This document shows, piece after piece, positions 24,123-32,345 of a stretch of 45,367 bases of DNA. The notes beneath the pieces are model-generated. The model did not search any database and was not told where the DNA came from. It saw only the letters and a list, made by a program, of their open reading frames with translations. The stretch comes from an uncultured Collinsella sp. Its GTDB lineage: Bacteria > Actinomycetota > Coriobacteriia > Coriobacteriales > Coriobacteriaceae. The first letter of the stretch is position 1, and each line of letters opens with the position of its first letter. Location of the stretch: NCBI GenBank assembly GCA_900752015.1, contig CAADTZ010000027.1, positions 1 to 45,367 of the forward strand. The letters are read 5' to 3'. A program made the translations under genes and the position numbers.

Positions 24123-25391
24123 ATGAATACCGACCTGATTGATATCAAGATTCGCGCCGTCGAGGGTGGCGTTACGGCAGCTGCCGGCTTTAAGGCCGCA
24201 GGCATCCATGCGGGATTCCGGAAGAATCCCGAGCGCTTGGACTATGCGCTCGTCGTGCCCGATAAGCCCTGTCCCGGTGCCGGCGTGTTTACCATCAATC
24301 GCTTTTGCGCGGCGCCCGTGCAGGTGAGCCGTGCCAACCTGGGCGGTGCCGACAAGGGCTACGGTATCATCGCCGGTGTTTCGGTCAACTCTGGCAATGC
24401 CAACGCCGCCACGGGTGAGACAGGCCTTGCATGCGCGCGCGAGACGTGCAGCATCGCATCGCAGGTCATCGGCTGCGAGCCCCAACAGATCCTGGTTGCC
24501 TCCACGGGTGTGATCGGGCAGATTCTGCCGATCGACACGTTTGAGACCGCCATTCCTGCTGCCTACGAGGCACTCTCCGCCCACGGTGGCGCCGATGCCG
24601 CTCGCGCCATCATGACGACCGACACGCATTCCAAGGAGTACGCCGTGTCCTACGTCAGTGAGGCTGCGGGTCATGCGAGCAATGTCTATACGGTAGGCGG
24701 AATGTGCAAGGGCTCGGGCATGATCATGCCCAACATGGCCACCATGATTGCAGTTATCACCACCGATGCCCCCGTCGAGCCTGCGGCACTTCATGCCCTG
24801 CTGCTCTCGACCGTCAAGCAGACCTTTAATAAAGTGACGGTCGATTCCGACACCTCGACCAACGACACCTGCATCATGCTTGCTTCTGGCGCTGCTGCCG
24901 CAGATGCCGAGGCCATCGTCGAGGGCACTGACGCCTTTGACGAGCTGGCCTTTGCCGTGCACGAGGTGTGCGAGAGCCTGGCGCGCAACATTGCGGCCGA
25001 TGGCGAGGGTGCGTCAAAGCTCGTGACGGTTAACGTTACCGGCGCCGTGAACGACGAGGAGGCCGATATCGCCGCTCGCGCCGTTGCCAACTCGCCGCTC
25101 GTTAAGACCTGCATCGCCGGCCACGACTGCAACTGGGGCCGCGTCGCCATGGCACTCGGCAAGTGCGGCGTGAAGTTTAATCAGGAAGACGTTTCCATCG
25201 ACATGATGGGCATGCCTGTCTGTCGCGACGGTCTGACTGTTCCCTTTGACGAGGACGAGGCTCTGCGACGTTTCGAGGCACCCGAGATCGTGATCTCGGC
25301 CGACCTGGGCGCAGGCGACGCGGCAACGACCGTGTGGACCTGCGACCTCACGCATGAGTACATCTCCATCAACGGCGACTACCGTTCCTAG
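24123..25391 (+). CDS. argJ: Bifunctional ornithine acetyltransferase / N-acetylglutamate synthase
   Basis: 422 aa. It transfers the acetyl group from N-acetylornithine to glutamate, making the pathway cyclic, and may also use acetyl-CoA. The protein self-cleaves before the nucleophilic threonine, here T207 in PNMATMIAV; the alpha chain carries the SVNSGNANAATG and TGVIGQILP segments. Chain end TCDLTHEYISINGDYRS matches the family. GGAG at about 24108 is the ribosome site. The presence of argJ explains why no argA or argE is seen here. Confidence 0.95.
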   Translation: MNTDLIDIKIRAVEGGVTAAAGFKAAGIHAGFRKNPERLDYALVVPDKPCPGAGVFTINRFCAAPVQVSRANLGGADKGYGIIAGVSVNSGNANAATGETGLACARETCSIASQVIGCEPQQILVASTGVIGQILPIDTFETAIPAAYEALSAHGGADAARAIMTTDTHSKEYAVSYVSEAAGHASNVYTVGGMCKGSGMIMPNMATMIAVITTDAPVEPAALHALLLSTVKQTFNKVTVDSDTSTNDTCIMLASGAAAADAEAIVEGTDAFDELAFAVHEVCESLARNIAADGEGASKLVTVNVTGAVNDEEADIAARAVANSPLVKTCIAGHDCNWGRVAMALGKCGVKFNQEDVSIDMMGMPVCRDGLTVPFDEDEALRRFEAPEIVISADLGAGDAATTVWTCDLTHEYISINGDYRS

Positions 25392-25472
25392 ATTCCGGGC
25401 ACGCTGCGCATCTTGCCGCGATTGCGGACAGTGGAGCACGGCGCGATAACGATACGAAAGACGAGGCAGATT

Positions 25473-26453
25473 ATGAAATTCGCACGCGATTGTCGTTCGA
25501 GCGAATCCAACGAAGCAACCGCGCAGCTGCTGTTCGAAGCACTGCCGTGGATTAAAAACCTGACCGGCAAGACGGTTGTTATCAAATATGGCGGAGCAGC
25601 CATGGTTGACGAGCAGCTGCGCCGCGACGTGATGAGCGACATCGTTTTGCTCAAGATCATCGGTATGCGCCCCGTCATCGTGCATGGCGGCGGCAAGGCT
25701 ATCAACGAGGCGCTGAGCCATTACGATATTCCCGTCGAGTTTAAGAACGGCCAGCGCGTGACCACGCCGGCGACTATGGATATCGTGCGCGAGGTGCTGG
25801 GCGGCAAGGTTAACCAGGAGCTGGTTGCTGCCATCAACCACCACGGCAACCTGGCCGTGGGCGTGTCGGGCAGCGATGCCGGCACGCTCATCGCCGAGCC
25901 GCTCGACCCCGAGCTCGGTCGCGTGGGCAAAGTGACGCACGTCAACACCGACTATATCGAGCGCTTACTCGATAGCGAGTACATCCCCGTCATCGCTACC
26001 GTCGCGGCGGGGGAGGACGGCGGTTTCTTCAACATCAACGCCGATACCGCCGCCGGTGCCGTTGCCGCGGCGCTCCACGCGCATAAGGCAATCTTTTTGA
26101 CCGACGTCGATGGCCTGTACAAGGACTTTAGCGACAAGGACTCGCTTATCTCCAACCTAACGCTCGACGAGGTCAACGAAATGCTCTACGGCGGCGAGGT
26201 CGATAAGGGCATGATTCCCAAGCTGCGTGCGGCTGTCGATGCGCTTACTGGCGGCGTATTTCGTGCCCACATCATTAACGGTACTACGCCGCATTCGCTG
26301 CTCCTGGAGCTGCTGACCGATGCCGGCGTCGGCACCGTGATTCATTCCACCGAGACGGCTTACGAGTTCGATGCGCATCCGCATCCGCTTTCGACGTTTG
26401 CTGCGCGTCTGACCGAGAACCTTGACGAGGTCGAGAAGCTTCAGACGGTCTAG
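25473..26453 (+). CDS. argB: N-acetylglutamate kinase
   Basis: 326 aa. It phosphorylates N-acetylglutamate, the second step and usual control point of arginine synthesis. The active-site lysine is K38 in VVIKYGGAAM; HGGGK and the NINADTAAGAVA segment are present. The start at 25473 follows GAGG at 25463-25466; an ATG at 25413 gives a poor N-terminus. It is about 25 residues longer than average, with an N-terminal helix and a C-terminal tail (FAARLTENLDEVEKLQTV). An N-terminal helix is typical of arginine-inhibited hexameric enzymes, so feedback inhibition is plausible. Confidence 0.95.
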   Translation: MKFARDCRSSESNEATAQLLFEALPWIKNLTGKTVVIKYGGAAMVDEQLRRDVMSDIVLLKIIGMRPVIVHGGGKAINEALSHYDIPVEFKNGQRVTTPATMDIVREVLGGKVNQELVAAINHHGNLAVGVSGSDAGTLIAEPLDPELGRVGKVTHVNTDYIERLLDSEYIPVIATVAAGEDGGFFNINADTAAGAVAAALHAHKAIFLTDVDGLYKDFSDKDSLISNLTLDEVNEMLYGGEVDKGMIPKLRAAVDALTGGVFRAHIINGTTPHSLLLELLTDAGVGTVIHSTETAYEFDAHPHPLSTFAARLTENLDEVEKLQTV

Positions 26454-26522
26454 CTGACCCGCAGCCGCCCCATTCCTGCACCCATAGCCCCGCGCCGTCT
26501 GGCGCCCAACGAAAGGCATCTC

Positions 26523-27806
26523 ATGTCACTTGCAGCTCAGCAATCGCTTGAATCCCATTACGTTATGCATACCTTTGGCCGCTCTCCGGTCGAGTTTGTC
26601 AAGGGTCACGGCATGAAGCTCACCGGCGACGATGGCCGTGAGTACCTCGACTTTCTTGCCGGCATCGGCGTGTGCAGCCTAGGTCATGGCGACCCGGCTG
26701 TGCTCTCGGCGCTCGAGGCACAGACCAAAAAGCTCATGCATGTCTCCAACTATTTCTACATCGAGCAGCGCGGACAGGTCGCGGCGCTGCTGTCCAAGCT
26801 TGCTAACGACGACGTAGATGGTGCGCGCGTGCTTGCCGATGCCATTGTCGCCGGCGATGAGACCACGGCAGCTGCTCTTGGTGCCCCGGCTGCGGGCGAG
26901 CGGGTGTGGGAGACGTTCTTTGCCAACTCCGGCGCCGAGGCCAACGAGGGTTCGATGAAGCTCGCGCGCCTGTACGCCAAGCGTGCCGGTAATGGCGGCA
27001 ACACCATCGTGTGCATGCGCGGTGGCTTCCACGGTCGTACGCTCGAGACCATTGCCGCCACCATGCAGGATTGGCTGCAGGACAGCTTCCGCCCGCTGCC
27101 GGGTGGCTTTGTGGCCTGCACGCCCAACGATGTGGACGAGCTGCGTGCGATCTTTAAGCAGCTGGGGAGCGAGATTTGTGCCGTGATGCTCGAGCCGATC
27201 CAGGGTGAGAGCGGCGTGCACCCCATGACCGAGGAGTTTATGGCGGCAGCGCGCGACCTGGCACACGAAGTGGGCGCCGTGCTTATCGCCGACGAGGTCC
27301 AGTGCGGCATCTTCCGCTCCGGCAAGCCATTTGCATTCCAAACCTATGGCGTGGAGCCCGACATCATGAGCCTTGCCAAGGGCATTGCCGACGGCGTGCC
27401 CATGGGTGCCGTCGTGGCAAAGAAGGAGATTGCCGACGTGTTTAAGCCGGGCGACCACGGCTCGACCTTTGGCGGTAGCTGCTTGGCCATCGCGGCGTGC
27501 GCCGCGACGCTCTCCGCGCTCGTGCGCGGCGATTATGCCGACCATGCTGCCAAGGTAGGCGCCTATATGGAGGCAAAGCTCGCTAAGCTGCCGCACGTGA
27601 CCGAGGTGCGTGGCCGCGGCTTGATGCTCGGCTGTGATTTGGATGATGCTGCGGGCGATGCGCATGATATTGTTGCCCGCGCGCTGGCCGCCGGTGCCGT
27701 GATTAACGCTACGGGTGCCCATACGCTGCGTTTCCTGCCGCCGCTCGTCTGCGAGGAAGCCGACGTGGATAGTCTGATTGAGATCCTGTCGGACGTTTTG
27801 GCCTAG
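26523..27806 (+). CDS. argD: Acetylornithine aminotransferase
   Basis: 427 aa, PLP enzyme of fold type I. It converts N-acetylglutamate semialdehyde to N-acetylornithine. The PLP lysine is K286 in SLAKGIADG; the cofactor aspartate is in ADEVQCG; NSGAEANEGSMKLARLYAK is the usual phosphate-binding segment. It carries an extra insertion of about 30 residues (roughly 97-130, Asp/Ala/Glu-rich) between LLSKLA and the ETFFANSG strand, not usual in this family. It is the last gene of the cluster; no argF, argG or argH follows here. Confidence 0.94.
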   Translation: MSLAAQQSLESHYVMHTFGRSPVEFVKGHGMKLTGDDGREYLDFLAGIGVCSLGHGDPAVLSALEAQTKKLMHVSNYFYIEQRGQVAALLSKLANDDVDGARVLADAIVAGDETTAAALGAPAAGERVWETFFANSGAEANEGSMKLARLYAKRAGNGGNTIVCMRGGFHGRTLETIAATMQDWLQDSFRPLPGGFVACTPNDVDELRAIFKQLGSEICAVMLEPIQGESGVHPMTEEFMAAARDLAHEVGAVLIADEVQCGIFRSGKPFAFQTYGVEPDIMSLAKGIADGVPMGAVVAKKEIADVFKPGDHGSTFGGSCLAIAACAATLSALVRGDYADHAAKVGAYMEAKLAKLPHVTEVRGRGLMLGCDLDDAAGDAHDIVARALAAGAVINATGAHTLRFLPPLVCEEADVDSLIEILSDVLA

Positions 27807-27833
27807 CGAGAGCAAAACATAGCCAGTTTGAAC

Positions 27834-27892
27834 GGGTTCCAGATTGTCAGTGCGTCATTTGATGCATCATTGGATGGTCTGGAACCCTTTTT
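27834..27892 (+). terminator. Terminator of the arg operon
   Basis: GGGTTCCAGA and TCTGGAACCC form a perfect 10-bp stem followed by TTTTT. The loop is long (34 nt) but holds GATGCATC, a small palindrome. Confidence 0.8.
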
Positions 27893-27903
27893 GTCATAAA
27901 TCT

Positions 27904-28150
27904 GCAAAGGCCAGGAGAGCCTCTGGCCAAAAAATGCCAAATATGAGTACTGTCACCAGTTGAATCTCATATGAAACCGACTATTTAGGATTAGTTAGAC
28001 CACATATGTTCAATTATGTTAGTGGAAAACTAGTAGCAAAGGCTTCAAATCGCTGATTCAAGGCTAGATTTACCCAGTCATATCCAAAAATCGCTGCTAC
28101 AAAATTAGTAACAGTACTCATTTTTGCCATTTTTTGGCCACGGCCTTTGC
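27904..28150. repeat. AT-rich 247-bp inverted-repeat element
   Basis: The left end (27904-27953) and right end (28111-28150) are inverted repeats: both carry GCAAAGGCC, then GGCCAAAAAATG, then ATGAGTACTGT, with a 10-bp length difference in the middle of the arm. The centre is AT-rich, unlike the flanking GC-rich genes, and has no open frame. Form and composition suggest a non-autonomous mobile element or its remnant. Confidence 0.65.
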
Positions 28151-28164
28151 GACAGACGTGCTGA

Positions 28165-28250
28165 CGGGTTCGAATCCCATGCACCGGGCACAAAAAAGAA
28201 AGGCCTCCATCACTGGAGGCCTAACAATTCAATGGTGGGCGATGAGGGAT
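28165..28250. repeat. Duplicated tRNA-Val 3' end segment, copy A
   Basis: This segment is a close direct repeat of 28351-28437. Both have CGGGTTCGAATCCC, a run AAAAAAGAAAGG, a GC hairpin, and TGGTGGGCGATGAGGGAT. In copy B the last part is the 3' end of the tRNA-Val gene; in copy A the match stops at that point, so no tRNA is complete here. Confidence 0.7.
28191..28222 (-). terminator. Terminator hairpin of copy A
   Basis: AGGCCTCC and GGAGGCCT pair, with TTTCTTTTTT downstream on the - strand. It repeats the tRNA-Val terminator with compensating base changes in the stem. Confidence 0.6.
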
Positions 28251-28350
28251 GTCCGCGTGCGGCTGGCGCCGCCCGCGCCCCGCTTCGTCGCTTCGCTCCT
28301 CGCGTGCTGCGCTGGAAAACGCTTCGCGTTTCCTCAGCTCCGCACCCTGT

Positions 28351-28437
28351 CGGGTTCGAATCCCTCTGCGATGGACCCAAAAAAGAAAGGCTCCCATTGC
28401 TGGGAGCCTATCAAATCAATGGTGGGCGATGAGGGAT
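28351..28437. repeat. Duplicated tRNA-Val 3' end segment, copy B
   Basis: The counterpart of 28165-28250. It holds a T-arm-like CGGGTTCGAATCCC on the + strand, the tRNA-Val terminator and the real 3' end of tRNA-Val. Confidence 0.7.
28379..28409 (-). terminator. Terminator of tRNA-Val
   Basis: AGGCTCCC and GGGAGCCT form an 8-bp stem with a 6-nt loop; TTTCTTTTTT follows on the - strand, 11 bp after the tRNA 3' end. Confidence 0.75.
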
Positions 28438-28495
28438 TCGAACCCCCAGCCTTGTGCGTGTAAAGCACCTGCGCTAACCGTTGCGCCAATCGCCC
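28420..28495 (-). tRNA. tRNA-Val (anticodon TAC)
   Basis: On the - strand the acceptor stem GGGCGAT pairs with ATCGCCC. The anticodon arm is GTGC-TTTACAC-GCAC, giving anticodon TAC, and the T-arm has GGTTCGAAT. The discriminator A and an encoded CCA end are present. All arms are complete at 76 nt. Confidence 0.95.
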
Positions 28496-28682
28496 GTGCG
28501 GAGAGAGTATAGCAAAACAATCGCCCCATTCACCTCATATCCATTAAAGGTAACCGGCGCGTGTCACAGCGGAGCTGATTCAGTTGAGATTGCCTGAACA
28601 TTCCGCCCCTCTTTACGCCCTCGGGTATACTCAAAAGCTACTGATTCGATTTGATGCCCAGCAACAGCAGAGGGGATAGTAT

Positions 28683-30563
28683 ATGTGCGGTTTTGTCGGT
28701 TTTGTCGGTGGGACGGATAACCAATCCGAGGTGCTCACCAAGATGATGGACCGCATCGTCCATCGCGGTCCCGACATGGGCGGTCAGTTTATCGACGGCC
28801 GCGTTGCCCTCGGCTTCCGCCGCCTGTCGATCCTCGACCTGACCGAGGCTGGCGCCCAACCCATGGCCAACGAGGACGGTAGCGTCGTCATTGTCTTCAA
28901 CGGCGAGATCTACAACTTCCAAGAACTCCGTTCCGAGCTCGAGGCCAAGGGCTACAAGTTCCACTGCGGCGCCGACACCGAGAGTCTCCTGCACGGCTAC
29001 GAGGAGTGGGGCGAGGCCGTCCTCGATCGCCTGCGCGGTATGTACGCCTTCGTCATCTGGGACAAAAAGAAGAACAAGCTTTTTGGCGCCCGCGACATCT
29101 TTGGCATCAAGCCGCTTTACTACTATCCCATGGCCGATGCGGGCGACGGCGCTCCGGGCGTGCTCTTTGGTTCCGAGATCAAGAGCTTCCTGGACTACCC
29201 GCACTTCCACAAGGCGGTCAACAAAAAGGCTCTGCGTCCGTACATGACGCTGCAGTATTCGGCAACCGAGGAGACCTTCTTCGAGGGTGTCTACAAGCTG
29301 CCGCCGGCGCACTACTTTACCGTCGATATTCCGACCGGCAAGATGAACATCGAGCGCTACTGGGATTGCGATTACTCTGCCGTCGAGAAGCCGTTCGAGG
29401 AGTATGTCGACGAGCTGGACGAGGTCGTGCACGAGAGCGTCGAGGCCCATCGCATCGCCGACGTCAAGGTCGCGTCGTTCCTCTCCGGTGGCGTCGATTC
29501 CAGCTACATCGCCGCTTGCCTCATGCCCGACAAGACCTTCTCGGTGGGCTTTGACTACAAGAACTTCAACGAGACCAACTACGCCAAGGAGCTTTCCGAT
29601 AAGCTCGGCGTCGAGAACGTTCGCAAGATGATTACCGCCGACGAGTTTTTCGGTGCGCTCGAGGACATCCAGTATCACATGGACGAGCCGCAGTCCAACC
29701 TGTCTTCCGTGCCGCTGTGGTTCTTGGCCGAGATGGCCCGCAAGGACGTCACCGTCGTGCTTTCGGGCGAAGGCGCCGACGAGCTCTTTGGCGGCTACGC
29801 CTACTACGAGGATACGGTCCCGGTGCGCAAGTACAAAAAGATGGTGCCGCTGCCCATCCGTCGCGCGCTCGGTAACCTGGCGCTGCATATGCCGTACTTC
29901 AAGGGACATAACTTCCTGGTCAAGGGTGCCGAGATCCCCGAGAAGTCGTTCCTGGGACAGGCTCTGGTATGGCCGGAACGCGAGGTCGACGGCGTGCTCA
30001 AGCCCGAGTACAACACCGGCGACGGCGCCTTCGAGCTCGCTGCACCCATCTATGCGCGCGTGAAGGGTCAGCCCGAGCTGGTCAAGAAGCAGTACTTGGA
30101 CATGAACATGTGGCTCCCGGGCGACATTCTGCTCAAGGCCGACAAGATGTGCATGGCGCACTCGCTGGAGCTGCGCGTGCCCTTCCTGGACCGCAAAGTC
30201 ATGGAGTTCGCCGAGCACATTCCCGACCGCTACCGCATCAACGAGAACGGCAACAAACAGGTACTCCGCCACGCTGCCAACAAGTCGCTGCCCGATGAGT
30301 GGGCCACCCGTCCCAAGGTGGGCTTCCCGGTGCCGATTGTCTACTGGCTGCGCGAGCAAAAGTGGTACGACTATGTCAAGGAGTACTTCACCGCGCCGTG
30401 GGCAAGTGAGTTCTTCAATACCGACGAGCTCATGCACCTGCTCGATCTGCACTTTGCGGGCAAGGGCGATTTCCAGCGCAAGATCTATACGCCGCTCGTG
30501 TTCCTAGTGTGGTACAAGCGCTTCTTTATCGACGAGGGCCAGCCTTCTGTTCAGGCTGCCTAG
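28683..30563 (+). CDS. asnB: Asparagine synthase (glutamine-hydrolysing)
   Basis: 626 aa. It makes asparagine from aspartate, glutamine and ATP. The N-terminal class II glutaminase domain (about 2-200) uses C2 and has HRGPD, FNGEIYNF and GADTESLL. The synthase domain (about 230-600) has the ATP pyrophosphatase loop SGGVDSS from residue 268 and SGEGADELFGGY. AGGGG at about 28670 is the ribosome site. A TATACT box at 28626-28631 may be its -10. Single gene with its own terminator. Asparagine-linked wall synthesis or cytosolic amino acid supply are both possible; the sequence fits plain AsnB. Confidence 0.95.
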   Translation: MCGFVGFVGGTDNQSEVLTKMMDRIVHRGPDMGGQFIDGRVALGFRRLSILDLTEAGAQPMANEDGSVVIVFNGEIYNFQELRSELEAKGYKFHCGADTESLLHGYEEWGEAVLDRLRGMYAFVIWDKKKNKLFGARDIFGIKPLYYYPMADAGDGAPGVLFGSEIKSFLDYPHFHKAVNKKALRPYMTLQYSATEETFFEGVYKLPPAHYFTVDIPTGKMNIERYWDCDYSAVEKPFEEYVDELDEVVHESVEAHRIADVKVASFLSGGVDSSYIAACLMPDKTFSVGFDYKNFNETNYAKELSDKLGVENVRKMITADEFFGALEDIQYHMDEPQSNLSSVPLWFLAEMARKDVTVVLSGEGADELFGGYAYYEDTVPVRKYKKMVPLPIRRALGNLALHMPYFKGHNFLVKGAEIPEKSFLGQALVWPEREVDGVLKPEYNTGDGAFELAAPIYARVKGQPELVKKQYLDMNMWLPGDILLKADKMCMAHSLELRVPFLDRKVMEFAEHIPDRYRINENGNKQVLRHAANKSLPDEWATRPKVGFPVPIVYWLREQKWYDYVKEYFTAPWASEFFNTDELMHLLDLHFAGKGDFQRKIYTPLVFLVWYKRFFIDEGQPSVQAA

Positions 30564-30588
30564 CCTCGGCTTACGAACGCCTGCGCGT

Positions 30589-30613
30589 AACGGCTCCTCC
30601 GGGAGCCGTTTTT
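30589..30613 (+). terminator. Terminator of asnB
   Basis: AACGGCTCC and GGAGCCGTT pair around a short loop, followed by a T run. Confidence 0.85.
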
Positions 30614-30675
30614 GCGCGAGCACGTTTCAGTTACTATGAAAACCGTCCCTGCCAAATGGCTGAGAAAGGTGAAAG

Positions 30676-32238
30676 ATGCACCATTCGGATTCCGCGACCG
30701 TGACCACGGTCGATACGCTTGCCAAGCTTCTCGATGTGTGCGGCGAGCTGCGCGCATCAGAGCAGGTTGACGAGCGTGCCGTGACCGGCTGTTCGTTTGA
30801 TTCGCGCGTGGTCTCGGCAGGTGACGTGTTCTTCTGTAAAGGTGCTGCCTTTAAGCCCGCGTTTTTGAGCATGGCGCTCGATGCAGGCGCCGTCGCATTT
30901 GTGTGCGAGGAGTCGCTGGTCGAGTCTCTGGAGCCGCTGGCGAAGGAGAGCAGTGCTGCGATGCTGGTTGTTGATAGCGTTCGCACGGCCATGGCCCTGT
31001 TGCCGCCGGAGGTCTACGACCGTCCCGACCACGACGTCAAGATCGTGGGCATCACCGGCACCAAGGGAAAGACCACGGCCGCTTTTATGCTCCAGTCGAT
31101 TATCAAAGCGGCGGGCGAGTCCTGCGGCATGATCGGCTCGGTGAGTACCGACGATGGTATCGAGTGCTACGAGAGCACCAATACTACGCCCGAGGCCCCC
31201 GAGGTCTGGCGCCATATCGCCAACTGCCGCACGTCCGGTCGCAAGTCCATGGTCATGGAGGTCTCGAGCCAGGCGCTCAAGTACCAACGCGTCGAGAATC
31301 TGCCGTTTGACGTGGCGTGCTTCCTCAACATCGGCCGCGACCACATCTCGCCGATCGAGCACCCGACCTTCGAGGATTATTTTGAGAGCAAACTCAGGAT
31401 CTTTGACCAGGCAAAGACCGCCGTGGTGAATCTGGGCACCGATGAGGTTGACCGTGTGCTAGAGGCAGCGTCGACGGCCGAGCGCTTGGTGACCGTTGGC
31501 GTCGAGCATCCCGAGGCAAGCCTGTGGGCGAGCGACGTACGCATGGTCGGCTTTAGCATCGAGTTCAACTTGCATGGCTTGTGTGCCGACGAGTCCGAGG
31601 CGGGGGAGAAGGTCCTGCTGGGTATCGCGGGCGACTTTAACGTGGAAAACGCGCTGGTCGCTATCGCCGCTGCGCGCGAGATCGGCATCGGTATCGAGGC
31701 TATCAAGAAGGGCCTCTCCAAACTGCGTGTGCCGGGCCGCATGGAGGTCGTGGAGTCGAAGGACGGCCGCGTGATCTGCGTTGTCGACTACGCGCACAAC
31801 CAGCTTTCGTTCCGTTCGCTTTTCTCGTCGGTCAAGCGCGCGTTTCCCGCTAGCCCCGTCATTGCGCTGTTTGGCGCCGCCGGCGGCAAGGCGCAGGAGC
31901 GCCGCGAGCAATTGCCACGCGAGGCCGCACCGTATTCCGACCTGATGATCTTTACGAACGAGGATCCAGCTCACGAGGACCCGATGAAGGTCTGTCGCGA
32001 GCTTGCCGAGCATGTTCCCGACGATACGCCGAACAAGATCATCCTCGACCGCGAAGCCGCTGTGCATGCGGCGTTCAAGGCGGCGCGCGAGGAGTACGTC
32101 AACCCCGATGCTCCTACCGTTGTCTTGCTGCTGGCAAAGGGTGACGAGGAGCTCATGCACGTGGGTGACGAGTTCGTGCCCATCGAGAGCGACCTTTCGT
32201 TGGCCAATCGCCTGATCGATGTTACCCAGTTTGACTAA
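30676..32238 (+). CDS. murE: UDP-MurNAc-tripeptide synthetase (MurE-type)
   Basis: 520 aa. It adds the third residue to UDP-MurNAc-L-Ala-D-Glu in the cytoplasm. N-terminal UMP domain (about 30-115) with FDSRVVSAGDVFF; ATP loop GTKGKTT from residue 128; substrate segment STNTTPEAPEV; carbamylated-lysine region. The substrate-choosing motif reads N428-E-D-P-A-H-E-D-P, so the DNPR of meso-diaminopimelate enzymes is replaced by EDPA. That points to lysine or ornithine as the third residue, which is inference from known MurE structures. The gene is followed by a HAD phosphatase and murI, another wall gene. Confidence 0.9.
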   Translation: MHHSDSATVTTVDTLAKLLDVCGELRASEQVDERAVTGCSFDSRVVSAGDVFFCKGAAFKPAFLSMALDAGAVAFVCEESLVESLEPLAKESSAAMLVVDSVRTAMALLPPEVYDRPDHDVKIVGITGTKGKTTAAFMLQSIIKAAGESCGMIGSVSTDDGIECYESTNTTPEAPEVWRHIANCRTSGRKSMVMEVSSQALKYQRVENLPFDVACFLNIGRDHISPIEHPTFEDYFESKLRIFDQAKTAVVNLGTDEVDRVLEAASTAERLVTVGVEHPEASLWASDVRMVGFSIEFNLHGLCADESEAGEKVLLGIAGDFNVENALVAIAAAREIGIGIEAIKKGLSKLRVPGRMEVVESKDGRVICVVDYAHNQLSFRSLFSSVKRAFPASPVIALFGAAGGKAQERREQLPREAAPYSDLMIFTNEDPAHEDPMKVCRELAEHVPDDTPNKIILDREAAVHAAFKAAREEYVNPDAPTVVLLLAKGDEELMHVGDEFVPIESDLSLANRLIDVTQFD

Positions 32239-32247
32239 TGAACCATG

Positions 32248-32280
32248 ATGGCGGCGGCGCCCTGAGTGCGCTGTCGCCAT
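32248..32280 (+). other. Hairpin after murE
   Basis: ATGGCGGCGGCGC pairs with GCGCTGTCGCCAT using two G-T pairs. No T-tract follows, so termination would be weak. Confidence 0.45.
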
Positions 32281-32345
32281 AAGCGTGTTCCCTCAATCAA
32301 AACATGCCGTCCAAGTCCAAACCCTTCTACGTAAACGGAGTAACC

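Noticed and set aside
28165..28178. Possible + strand tRNA with a T-arm-like GGGTTCGAATCCC
   Set aside because: The T stem is only 3-4 bp and no matching acceptor, D or anticodon arm is found, here or at 28351.
28124..28512. Three short + frames over the tRNA-Val region
   Set aside because: They run through the tRNA gene, its terminator and the direct repeats.
28638..30452. 604-codon open frame on the - strand across asnB
   Set aside because: Shadow of a GC-rich gene; asnB on the + strand has full domain support and a ribosome site.
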